The notes beneath the pieces are model-generated. The model was not told the DNA's origin. It searched no databases and was given only the letters and a program-made list of their open reading frames with translations. DNA of 64,000 nt, from positions 248,001 to 312,000 of the forward strand of contig CANMLU010000004.1 in NCBI GenBank assembly GCA_947498815.1, written 5' to 3'. Below are positions 53,038 to 62,193 of the stretch, piece after piece. The number at the start of each line of letters is the position of its first letter. Within the stretch, counting starts at the first letter, position 1. This stretch comes from an uncultured Aquimarina sp. Its GTDB lineage: Bacteria; Bacteroidota; Bacteroidia; Flavobacteriales; Flavobacteriaceae. The position numbers were made by a program, and so were the translations under genes.

Positions 53038-54615
53038 ATGGGCATCATTTCATTTATAGGATTTACACTTTTAGTTGGCATCATTTCATATTTCGCCACT
53101 CGAAAAACCGATGAGAATTCATCCGATGGTTATTTTTTGGGAGGACGTAGCTTGACTGCTGTGGTAATTGCAGGGTCATTATTACTTACTAATTTATCAA
53201 CAGAACAAATTGTAGGTCTCAATGGTCAAGCTTTTACTGAAGGTATTCTTGTAATGGCATGGGAAACACTAGCGGCCATAGCCATGGTAGTTACCGCAGT
53301 TTTCTTATTACCCAGATACCTAAAAGGAGGAATTACGACCGTTCCTCAATTCTTAGAAAGACGTTACGATACCACAACAAAAGCAATTACATCGGGTTTA
53401 TTTTTGACAGGTTATGTTGTGGTGTTTTTGCCAATTGTATTGTATTCTGGGTCTTTGGCCATAAGTACAATGTTTGATATCCCAGATCTGTTTGGAGTTT
53501 CCAAAAGCGCTTCGATTTGGATATGTGTTGTAGGTATAGGAGTAATAGGGTCGATATATGCAATTTTTGGTGGTTTAAAGGCAGTTGCGGTTTCTGATAC
53601 AATTAATGCTGTTGGATTATTAATAGGAGGTGTTATGATTCCAGTTTTTGGATTGTTAGAAATAGGTGATGGTAGTATTGTTGAGGGGATCAATATTTTG
53701 ACAATAACAAATCCGGAAAAATTTAATGCCGTTGGAGGTGAATCATCTTCAATACCATTTGCAACTATATTTACTGGAATGATGTTGGTTCAACTGTTCT
53801 ATTGGGGAACGAATCAAGCCATAATACAAAGAGCCCTCGGAGCTAAAAATCTTAAAGAGGGTCAAAAGGGGTTGTTATTGGGGTCTTTTATAAAGATTTT
53901 AGGGCCTTTGATCGTGGTTTTACCAGGAGTTATTGCATTTCATATGTTCGGAAATGACCTTTCAAATGCAGATGAGGCTTACCCGACCTTGGTAAGTAAA
54001 GTATTGCCAGTATCCCTAGTTGGTTTTTTTGCTGCAGTTTTGTTTGGAGCTATACTTAGTTCATTTAATAGTGCCTTAAATAGCTCAGTTACACTTTTTG
54101 GTATTGATATTTATAAAGAATATTTTAATAAAGAAGCTAGCGAAAAGCAAGTAGTAAAAGCCGGAAAACTTTTTGGTGTGGTTCTGGCTGTTTTGGCAAT
54201 GTTTATTGCTCCATTTATAGCAAATGCTCCAGATGGATTGTTTGGGTATTTACAGCAAGTTAATGGATGTTATAGTATTCCTATTTTGACTATTATAGTC
54301 GTTGGTTATATGACAAAAAAAGTACCCGCTATAGCAGCAAAAATTGCAATAATTCTTGGTGCAGTATTCTACTTGATTTACATTGTATTGGATGCTACAA
54401 TAATGAAAGATAGTTTTCCTCATTTCTTACATGTGATGGCTTTTCTTTTTATACTCAATATAATTATTATGCTAATAATTGGTAAATTGTATCCAAGAGA
54501 TGAGGCGTATACGCAACAGTATACTCATGAAGTCAATATAGAGCCTTGGAAGTACACAAAAATTGTAGGTGCTGTTATATGTTTAATTGTAGTATCTATT
54601 TATATCTATTTTTGA
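53038..54615 (+). CDS. SSS-family sodium:solute symporter of the polysaccharide locus
   Basis: The 525-residue protein has about 14 helices and SSS/SGLT hallmarks: YFLGGRSLTAVVIAGSLLLTNLSTEQIVGLNG near the start, GLKAVAVSDTINAVGLLIGG, and AVLFGAILSSFNSALNSSVTLFGIDIY near residues 335-365. It probably imports a sugar released by the locus with Na+. The regulator gene begins 3 bases after its stop, so uptake and regulation are co-transcribed. SusC follows in the same direction. Confidence 0.88.
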   Translation: MGIISFIGFTLLVGIISYFATRKTDENSSDGYFLGGRSLTAVVIAGSLLLTNLSTEQIVGLNGQAFTEGILVMAWETLAAIAMVVTAVFLLPRYLKGGITTVPQFLERRYDTTTKAITSGLFLTGYVVVFLPIVLYSGSLAISTMFDIPDLFGVSKSASIWICVVGIGVIGSIYAIFGGLKAVAVSDTINAVGLLIGGVMIPVFGLLEIGDGSIVEGINILTITNPEKFNAVGGESSSIPFATIFTGMMLVQLFYWGTNQAIIQRALGAKNLKEGQKGLLLGSFIKILGPLIVVLPGVIAFHMFGNDLSNADEAYPTLVSKVLPVSLVGFFAAVLFGAILSSFNSALNSSVTLFGIDIYKEYFNKEASEKQVVKAGKLFGVVLAVLAMFIAPFIANAPDGLFGYLQQVNGCYSIPILTIIVVGYMTKKVPAIAAKIAIILGAVFYLIYIVLDATIMKDSFPHFLHVMAFLFILNIIIMLIIGKLYPRDEAYTQQYTHEVNIEPWKYTKIVGAVICLIVVSIYIYF

Positions 54616-54618
54616 TAA

Positions 54619-57426
54619 TTGGAATATCTTAAAAACATAACCCTATTTTTTTTATTACTGTTTTCGGGAATAGTTTCGGGACAGGAATTACCGCCAATAG
54701 CAACATATTTACCAGAAAATTATGGAGGTGAAACACAAAATTGGTCCATTTCACAATCTGATAATGAATACATTTATGTAGCAAACAATAAAGGTTTATT
54801 GGAGTTCAACGGTACAAGTTGGAAGTTGTATCCTACACCAAATGGAACGGTCATGAGATCTGTAAATGTCGTAAATGATCGTATCTATACGGGGTTTTAT
54901 ATGAATTTCGGTTACTGGAAGAAAAATAAACTGGGTAACTTGGAGTATACATCCTTGAGCGATGCCATAAAAGATCGTTTAATCGAGGATGAGCAATTTT
55001 GGTATATCGTGCATCAGGAAAACTGGGTCTTATTTCAGTCATTGAATAGAATCTACATGTTAAATACCGATAACCAACAAATCAACATTATAGAATCTAA
55101 AGCAGGTATGCAGAGTATTTTTAATGTTAGTGGGGTAATATACTATCAGGATGTAAGTAAAGGGATTCTTAAAATAGAGAAAGGAAAACCTATTCTAATA
55201 ACAGATTTTTCGATATCCGGAAATGATGAAGCTATTAATATTAGTAAGACTCCCGATGGAATTCTAATACTTACCAACTCAAATGGTTTTTTTAAGGTGT
55301 CTGGTAACAGAACACAAAAATGGAATATTCCTGCAGATAGCGTTTTAAAAACCAGTAAAATATTTAGCGGTAAAAGGCTTAAGGACAAAAGTTTCATTTT
55401 GGGAACCATCTCAAAAGGACTGATATATCTTTCTCCTAAGGGAGAAATTATCTCTCAAATCAATCAGAGTAAAGGGTTGAGTAATAATACCGTTTTGTCA
55501 TTGTTTGAAGATATTGATAATAATATATGGCTGGGGCTAGATAATGGTATAAACTGCCTCAATATAAAATCTTCGATACGACTTTTTAATGATGCAAAAG
55601 GCGAAATAGGAACGGTGTATACTTCCATCGTTTTTAAAAATTTTCTTTATTTGGGAACGAATCAAGGATTGTTTTGCAAACGACTAAATACCGATGAGGA
55701 ATTTAAATTTATTGAAGGAACAAAAGGTCAGGTATGGTCACTTTATAAATATGATAACTCACTTTTTTGTGGTCATAATTATGGGACTTTTATTATTGAG
55801 AAAAATAAATCTAAATTAATTTCTGAAGTACAAGGTTGTTGGGTTTTTAAAAGAATCCCAGGACGTCCTAACTGGTTACTGCAGGGTTCGTATAAAGGGC
55901 TTTCATTATTAGAAAAGAAAAATAATAATTGGACGTTGAATCATAAGATAAAGGGTTTTGACTATGCTGCAAGGTTTTTAGAAATACATGATGGTGAAGT
56001 ATGGATAAATCACGAGAGCAAAGGAGTTTTTAGGATTAAATTAGATGATCAATTCTCAAATGTTCTTAGTATTTCTAGGGATTCTTTACTGAACAAAGGT
56101 AAAAACTCAAATATTATAGTTTATAAAGAGAATGTTTTATATACTCATGAACAAGGTATTTTTTCTTATGATAAAAAAACAAAGAAATTTATTAAAGAAG
56201 ACGTTACACACCAAATGTCCGATTGCGAAAGTGGTAAACTGGGCAAACTTTTGAAAGATGATGTAGGTGGGTTATGGTGTTTTTCTGAAGATAATATTGG
56301 TTATATCTTACAAAGTCAATTTTCTGAAGACCTTAAAATTACCAAAATACCTATTCCAAGATCTTTGAGAAAAGAAATGTATGGTTTTGAAAACATAACC
56401 CACATTCAAGATGAAGAATATTTACTAGGTACTACCAATGGCTATATGATTCTGGATATGTCCAAGATTCATTTTAAATCACAAAGGATTTCCCTAGATA
56501 AAGTATCCCTGAAGTATAAGGATACAGAGTTCAAACCAGTTTCGCTTTCTGAGAAACAACCCGTTTTTGAATCTACTCGTAATACAATTTCTTTTGCATA
56601 TACTATTCCTGAGTATGATGAATTTTTAATTTCTAAATTTCAGTATAAACTAGAAGGTTTTTATGAAGACTGGAGCGGTTGGACTACCAAATCTAATATC
56701 GTTTTCGAAAATTTACCATTTGGAGAGTATACTTTTATAGTTAGAGCCAAGGCAGGAAATATGATAACAGAAAATGTAGCAAAGTATACATTCATTATAG
56801 ATAGACCCTGGTATTTATCGGTAATGGCTATTATAATTTATTCTTTAGTATTGCTGATCATTCTATTCCTAGTTCATAGAGCATATAAACGTTATTACAC
56901 CAAACAAAAACAAAAATTAGTAGAAGAAAACAGAAAACAACTCGAGTTGAAGCAACTAGAAAGTGAACGAGAAATTATGGAGTTAAATAATGAAAAATTG
57001 CTTCAGGATATAGAGAGTAAAAATCGTGAATTAGCTTCTTCTACGATGAATATCATTAAGAAGAATGAAATTCTAAATACAATTAAAAAAGAACTTCAGA
57101 AGTCCGAAACTGAAAGAGGAGGGTTAAAGAATGTAGAAAGAATTATAGACAGAAATTTAAATAACAAAGATGATTGGAGACATTTTGAAGAAGCCTTCAA
57201 TAATGTGGATAAGGACTTCCTAAAAAAACTAAAAGCGAAGCATACTGATTTAACTCCGCATGATTTAAGATTTTGTACCTATTTAAGACTTAATTTATCC
57301 TCCAAAGAAATTGCTCCATTATTGAATATTTCGGTAAGAAGTGTCGAAATTAAGAGATATCGTTTAAGAAAAAAGTTAAAATTAGAGCATTCTGATAGTC
57401 TCGTTAACTACATCTTGGAGATCTAG
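54619..57426 (+). CDS. Periplasm-sensing propeller/Y_Y_Y transcription regulator with LuxR-type HTH
   Basis: The 935-residue protein starts with TTG at 54619. It has a signal peptide (to about residue 22), a two-part beta-propeller with Reg_prop-type repeats (about 25-640) and a Y_Y_Y domain (about 650-725, FQYKLEGFYEDWSGWT). A transmembrane helix (about 732-752) and a coiled coil (about 760-860) follow, then a LuxR-type helix-turn-helix (about 875-930, LSSKEIAPLLNISVRSVEIK). There is no kinase or receiver, so it links a periplasmic sugar signal directly to DNA. It probably activates the SusC/SusD genes. Confidence 0.88.
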   Translation: MEYLKNITLFFLLLFSGIVSGQELPPIATYLPENYGGETQNWSISQSDNEYIYVANNKGLLEFNGTSWKLYPTPNGTVMRSVNVVNDRIYTGFYMNFGYWKKNKLGNLEYTSLSDAIKDRLIEDEQFWYIVHQENWVLFQSLNRIYMLNTDNQQINIIESKAGMQSIFNVSGVIYYQDVSKGILKIEKGKPILITDFSISGNDEAINISKTPDGILILTNSNGFFKVSGNRTQKWNIPADSVLKTSKIFSGKRLKDKSFILGTISKGLIYLSPKGEIISQINQSKGLSNNTVLSLFEDIDNNIWLGLDNGINCLNIKSSIRLFNDAKGEIGTVYTSIVFKNFLYLGTNQGLFCKRLNTDEEFKFIEGTKGQVWSLYKYDNSLFCGHNYGTFIIEKNKSKLISEVQGCWVFKRIPGRPNWLLQGSYKGLSLLEKKNNNWTLNHKIKGFDYAARFLEIHDGEVWINHESKGVFRIKLDDQFSNVLSISRDSLLNKGKNSNIIVYKENVLYTHEQGIFSYDKKTKKFIKEDVTHQMSDCESGKLGKLLKDDVGGLWCFSEDNIGYILQSQFSEDLKITKIPIPRSLRKEMYGFENITHIQDEEYLLGTTNGYMILDMSKIHFKSQRISLDKVSLKYKDTEFKPVSLSEKQPVFESTRNTISFAYTIPEYDEFLISKFQYKLEGFYEDWSGWTTKSNIVFENLPFGEYTFIVRAKAGNMITENVAKYTFIIDRPWYLSVMAIIIYSLVLLIILFLVHRAYKRYYTKQKQKLVEENRKQLELKQLESEREIMELNNEKLLQDIESKNRELASSTMNIIKKNEILNTIKKELQKSETERGGLKNVERIIDRNLNNKDDWRHFEEAFNNVDKDFLKKLKAKHTDLTPHDLRFCTYLRLNLSSKEIAPLLNISVRSVEIKRYRLRKKLKLEHSDSLVNYILEI

Positions 57427-57456
57427 CACTACAACACCATACCCAAACACCTCAAC

Positions 57457-57489
57457 ATTGCCCATACTCCAACGTTGGAGTTGCGCAAT
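57457..57489. promoter_or_regulatory. 33-bp interrupted dyad centred on a perfect 16-bp palindrome
   Basis: ACTCCAACGTTGGAGT (57466-57481) is perfectly palindromic. Outside it, ATTGCCC (57457-57463) pairs with GCGCAAT (57483-57489) at six of seven positions. It lies 30 bases beyond the regulator stop and about 160 bases before the SusC promoter. A T-rich stretch begins at about 57498. It may be the binding site of the upstream regulator or a terminator for it. Confidence 0.5.
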
Positions 57490-57626
57490 AATTAACATTT
57501 TTATCACTTTTTTTTAAGGTTTAATAAATACCGTTGTGGCCTAGTTTAATTGATATCCTACCAGAAACCCCATAATTGAGTAATGCTTTTTCTTCACTGT
57601 TGTATGTTTTTTGTTGAGGTTTCTAA

Positions 57627-57659
57627 TTGATTATTTGCCAGGAATACTCTCTAAGTTTG
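57627..57659 (+). promoter_or_regulatory. Promoter of the susCD operon
   Basis: TTG (57627-57629), a 22-base spacer and TAAGTTTG (57652-57659), an exact TAnnTTTG match, lie 23 bases before the SusC ATG at 57682. The short leader (about 15 bases) is typical. Confidence 0.65.
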
Positions 57660-57681
57660 AATAAATCAAACAAAACAATTT

Positions 57682-60600
57682 ATGAAAATTGCATATTTCG
57701 CAATAGCAGTATTCCTCACCACATGTGTTCATGCACAGGGAATTGGGATAAAGGGAAAAGTAATAGACGAGCAGGGTTTACCCTTACCTGGGGTTAATGT
57801 AATCGTAAAAAACACACAGAATGGGGCTTCTACCGATTTTGATGGTAATTATGTTCTAGGCAATGTCACAAGAGGTAGCACCATTATATTTTCTTATGTT
57901 GGATTTATAACACAAGAAATAAATGTTGATCAAAATCTAACGATTAATATCACGTTGGAAGAAGATAACCAATCACTAGAGCAGGTTGTTGTGATAGGGT
58001 ATGGAACGCAGACTAAAAAAGAAATCACAGGAGCAGTTTCTATTGTAAGTACAGAAACAATTGAAGAACTTAATGTTGTTCGAGTCGAACAGGCATTGCA
58101 AGGGCAAATTGCAGGTGTTAATATTACATCGCAATCAGGTGCACCAGGTAGCGCTTCTACCATATCTATTCGAGGAGTGTCTACAAACGGAGATAGTAGG
58201 CCGTTGATACTTTTAGATGGTAACGTAATAGAAGATTTAAGTGTTATCAATCCAAATGATATTGAAAGTATCAATGTATTAAAAGATGCAACCGCCGGTA
58301 TTTATGGAGTAAGAGCTGCCAACGGAGTAATCTTAATCACTACAAAATCCGGAAGAAAAAATCAGGAACTTAAATTCGAATTGGATTCGTATACGGGATA
58401 TCAGGAAACTACAAGAAAAATCCCCGTGCTAAACGCAACCGAATACGGTGCCATTATCAATGAGGCTTTTATTGCTGGTGGAAATACTGCACCATTCTCG
58501 AATCTTTCATCTCTGGGACAAGGAACCGATTGGCAAGATGAGATTTTTAGAACCGCAGCAATTTCTAATGTTAATTTCAATGTTAGTGGTGGGGGAGGAA
58601 ATTCAACCTACTCCGGAGGGACATCTTATTTAAGCCAAGATGGAATAGTAGGCGGTAGTAATGCAAATTTTAATCGATTTACAGGAAGAATAAATTATAC
58701 GTTGGATTTTCTAAGAAATTTTAAAGTATCTACTTCTGCAATTTACACACATACAAATCGTAAAACATTATTAGAAAATACACTGGGTTCTGTATTGTTT
58801 AATGCCTTAAATATGGCTCCTACATTAACAGTAAGAGATGAAAATGGTGACTTTACATTAGCCGAGGGGCTTGGTAACGAGGTGATCAATCCCTTAGCAC
58901 AGATTGCGAACACTTTTAATGAATCCAGGGTCAATAAAATTAGTGGAGTCGTTGGACTTAGTTATAGATTTCTGGAAAATTTTAAGGCCGAATCGAGATT
59001 TCAGTTCAATTATGCCGAAGTATCAGAAAAAAGATTTGCACCAGAAGTTTTCTATGGTTCGGGTAAAGTGTTTAATGTAGATAGAAGCAGCGTTACAGAA
59101 GGTGATAATATTTTTAGAGATTTTACATGGGACAACTTCCTGACTTATGACACTACAATTGGCGATCATCATAATCTGAAATTGCTTCTGGGGATGTCGG
59201 TTTTTAAGACAACGGGTGAGTTCGCTAGCTTAACTGGTTTTGATATCCCTAATAATTCTTATGAGAATGCAGAACTTTCTTTAGCTTCTGATATTGTAGA
59301 TAACTTTGTAAATGGAGGCAATACATTCGATGCAAGGTTACTTTCCTATTTCTCAAGATTACAATATAATTTTAAAGGTAAATATTTATTATCAGCAGTT
59401 ATCAGAAGAGATGGTTCTACCAAATTCGGTCCTAAAAACAAGTTTGGATACTTTCCATCGGCCTCTTTGGGTTGGGTAGTGTCCGATGAAGCATTTTTAG
59501 GCGATAGTCAATGGTTGGATTTTCTCAAACTAAGAGCTAGTTACGGTATTATTGGTAATGATAGAATTCCTGATTTTAGGTTTATTTCATTACTTAATGG
59601 AGAAGGATCTTATGTAATTGATGATGAATTAATTTTTGGACAAGCAATTGGAGCGCTTTCTAACCCTGAGATTAAATGGGAAAAGCAGAAAACCTTTGAT
59701 GTTGGTCTGGATGCAAGATTTTGGCAAAATAAAATTGACATTACATTCGATTATTTCCAGAAACGGACAGAGGATTTATTAGTAGTATCTCCTGTCTCTG
59801 GTATTCTTGGAGCGGGTGCTCCTGCATCTTCTCCGCCGGTAATAAATGCTGGTATTGTAGAGAATGAGGGGTATGAATTTAGGATTAGTTATAATGATAA
59901 ACTATCTCAAAACCTTAAGTTTAATATTAGCTACAATTTTACAGCACTACAAAACGAAGTTTTGTTTGTAAACAGCGATAATGGTTTTATTACCGGAGGC
60001 TCTTTTGGAGTAGGACAAGATCCACCTTCAAGAATGGAAGTAGGAAAACCAATTGGATATTTCTATGGATTACAGACCAACGGGATTTTTCAAAATCAGG
60101 CAGAGGTTGATGCACATGCCACACAATCAAATGCTGCCCCCGGGGATCTGAGATATGTAGATATTAATAATGATGGTCAAATCGATTCTAATGACAGAAC
60201 GGATATAGGAAACCCTTTACCCGATATGACCATGGGGGTTAATATTGGATTTAATTATAAGAATTTTGATTTTTCGTCTTATGCATTTGCTTCATTGGGT
60301 AATGATATCATAAGAAACTATGAACGGGACCAACCATTGGTCAATAGGCGAAATGGCTTTTTGGGCCGTTGGACCGGTCCGGGAACATCAAACTCTTTTC
60401 CTAGAGTTACTACAGCTGCCAATTCTAATAGTTTGTTTTCCAGTTTTTATGTTGAAGATGGTTCTTATGTAAGAATTCAAAATGTGCAATTCGGATATAC
60501 TTTCAAAGAAGCAGATATGGAATCAGTGGGTGTCGATAAACTTAGAATTTACATTTCGGTAAACAACTTATATACATTCACAGAATATAATGGGTATGAC

Positions 60601-60699
60601 CCTTCAGCATCTTCAGGAGCACCTATTGGAGGGGGTATTGACCAAGGTTTTTATCCCGTACCTAGAACATATTTATTAGGAGTAAATCTCAAATTTTAA
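57682..60699 (+). CDS. SusC/RagA-family TonB-linked outer-membrane transporter
   Basis: This 1005-residue protein has a signal peptide (ending at CVHAQG), a carboxypeptidase-regulatory-like domain (about 22-95, GKVIDEQGLPLPGVNVIV), a TonB-box-like VVVIGYGTQ and a plug (about 110-220, TISIRGVSTNGDSRPLILLDG, INVLKDATAGIYGVRAANGVILITT). A long barrel follows, with the Ca-binding-type loop DINNDGQIDSNDR near residue 828, ending in YLLGVNLKF. It imports a glycan oligomer across the outer membrane together with the SusD partner encoded 5 bases later. Confidence 0.93.
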   Translation: MKIAYFAIAVFLTTCVHAQGIGIKGKVIDEQGLPLPGVNVIVKNTQNGASTDFDGNYVLGNVTRGSTIIFSYVGFITQEINVDQNLTINITLEEDNQSLEQVVVIGYGTQTKKEITGAVSIVSTETIEELNVVRVEQALQGQIAGVNITSQSGAPGSASTISIRGVSTNGDSRPLILLDGNVIEDLSVINPNDIESINVLKDATAGIYGVRAANGVILITTKSGRKNQELKFELDSYTGYQETTRKIPVLNATEYGAIINEAFIAGGNTAPFSNLSSLGQGTDWQDEIFRTAAISNVNFNVSGGGGNSTYSGGTSYLSQDGIVGGSNANFNRFTGRINYTLDFLRNFKVSTSAIYTHTNRKTLLENTLGSVLFNALNMAPTLTVRDENGDFTLAEGLGNEVINPLAQIANTFNESRVNKISGVVGLSYRFLENFKAESRFQFNYAEVSEKRFAPEVFYGSGKVFNVDRSSVTEGDNIFRDFTWDNFLTYDTTIGDHHNLKLLLGMSVFKTTGEFASLTGFDIPNNSYENAELSLASDIVDNFVNGGNTFDARLLSYFSRLQYNFKGKYLLSAVIRRDGSTKFGPKNKFGYFPSASLGWVVSDEAFLGDSQWLDFLKLRASYGIIGNDRIPDFRFISLLNGEGSYVIDDELIFGQAIGALSNPEIKWEKQKTFDVGLDARFWQNKIDITFDYFQKRTEDLLVVSPVSGILGAGAPASSPPVINAGIVENEGYEFRISYNDKLSQNLKFNISYNFTALQNEVLFVNSDNGFITGGSFGVGQDPPSRMEVGKPIGYFYGLQTNGIFQNQAEVDAHATQSNAAPGDLRYVDINNDGQIDSNDRTDIGNPLPDMTMGVNIGFNYKNFDFSSYAFASLGNDIIRNYERDQPLVNRRNGFLGRWTGPGTSNSFPRVTTAANSNSLFSSFYVEDGSYVRIQNVQFGYTFKEADMESVGVDKLRIYISVNNLYTFTEYNGYDPSASSGAPIGGGIDQGFYPVPRTYLLGVNLKF

Positions 60700-60704
60700 G
60701 CAAA

Positions 60705-62171
60705 ATGAAAAAGACAAAATATACTATTCAATCGGCCATCTTTTTTATGGTATTCATAGTGATAACTTCTTGTAGTGATGATTTCGTAGATGTAGCTTCA
60801 GAAGATGAAAATTCCGAAGATTTTTTTAATTCCGAAGAAGATTATCAAAGCGCTTTGATTGGAGCATACGATTTGTTGCAATCTACATATCTCAATGTAA
60901 TGTTAGGAGAAATAGCCTCCGATAATACATTGGCCGGAGGAGAAAGTGCAACTGATGTCCCTGGGATTCAGGAAATAGATGATATGGTGCACACACCGGT
61001 TAATGCACAGTTAAGAGATATATGGTCCTGGATGTATGCCGGTGTAAACAGAACGAATTATATCATGGAATTTCAAGATAAAACTGATTTTCCGGGTAAA
61101 GAAGAGGTGATAGGCCAAACACGTTTCTTAAGAGCGTACTATTATTTCGAATTGGTGAAATGGTTTGGAGATGTTCCTATAGCCATAGATAAAAGAATCT
61201 TGTTTGGCGAAGAAACTAGTATCGATAGGGCACCAAAAGAAGATATATATGCTTTGATAGAGCAGGACCTACAATTCGCCGCAGATAATCTGCCAGCAAC
61301 CCAAACTGAAACAGGCCGGATTACGCAAGGGGCAGCAAGAGCGTTATTAGGGAAAGTATTTTTGTTTCAAGATAAGTTTGCCGAAGCAGCAGATGTACTG
61401 GATCAGGCCATTGCAGGACCATATGATTTGGTCATGGATTATGCTTCGATTTTTGAACTAGAAGGAGAGAACAACATAGAATCCGTTTTCGAAGTACAAT
61501 ATACAGACGAAGAAGGAGCTGGATTCGGTTGTTTACAATGTAGTGAAGGTAATGTAGCGGTAGGTTTTAATGGAATAAGAAATTATTCAGGACCATTGTT
61601 TGATTCTGGATTTAGTTTTAATATACCTACACAAGAGGCATTTGACGCTTTTGAAGCTGGAGATATTCGTAGGGATGTGGCAATTTTAGATATTGATGCT
61701 TGGGCAGCTGCTCAAGGGGCTACGTTTGTTACAGGTTTTGAGCATACTGGATATTATAATAGAAAATATATCGCACGTCAAGGCGACTTAAATACCGGAG
61801 ACGCTAATCTTACCAATCCAAATAACTATAGGGCAATTCGATTTGCAGATGTGCTATTAATGGCGGCAGAAGCGCATAATAGAAAACCATCGAGTAATGA
61901 TTTACAAGCACAGATTTATTTAAATAGGGTGAGAACCAGAGCCCAACTACCAGATGTAACCGTTACTGGTGTCTCATTAACAGATGCTATATATCAAGAA
62001 CGAAGAGTCGAGTTAATGGGAGAAGGGCATCGCTTTTTTGATTTAGTGAGAACAGGAAGAGCCGCTGCAGAAATAGATGGCTTTGTAACAGGAAAACACG
62101 AATTGTTTCCCATACCATTGATAGAAATTCAATTAGCCGGAAATAGATGGGAACAAAACTCTGGATACTAA
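60705..62171 (+). CDS. SusD/RagB-family glycan-binding lipoprotein
   Basis: The 488-residue protein has the lipobox VITSC (Cys23) and a SusD helical core of TPR type (YQSALIGAYDLLQSTY, EEVIGQTRFLRAYYYFELVKWFG, GAARALLGKVFLFQ). The C-terminal segment YQERRVELMGEGHRFFDLVRTGRAA and its HELFPIPLIEIQLAGNRWEQN tail are diagnostic. It caps the SusC barrel on the cell surface and binds the oligosaccharide. Confidence 0.93.
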   Translation: MKKTKYTIQSAIFFMVFIVITSCSDDFVDVASEDENSEDFFNSEEDYQSALIGAYDLLQSTYLNVMLGEIASDNTLAGGESATDVPGIQEIDDMVHTPVNAQLRDIWSWMYAGVNRTNYIMEFQDKTDFPGKEEVIGQTRFLRAYYYFELVKWFGDVPIAIDKRILFGEETSIDRAPKEDIYALIEQDLQFAADNLPATQTETGRITQGAARALLGKVFLFQDKFAEAADVLDQAIAGPYDLVMDYASIFELEGENNIESVFEVQYTDEEGAGFGCLQCSEGNVAVGFNGIRNYSGPLFDSGFSFNIPTQEAFDAFEAGDIRRDVAILDIDAWAAAQGATFVTGFEHTGYYNRKYIARQGDLNTGDANLTNPNNYRAIRFADVLLMAAEAHNRKPSSNDLQAQIYLNRVRTRAQLPDVTVTGVSLTDAIYQERRVELMGEGHRFFDLVRTGRAAAEIDGFVTGKHELFPIPLIEIQLAGNRWEQNSGY

Positions 62172-62193
62172 CAAAAAATAAAAACTAGAAAAG

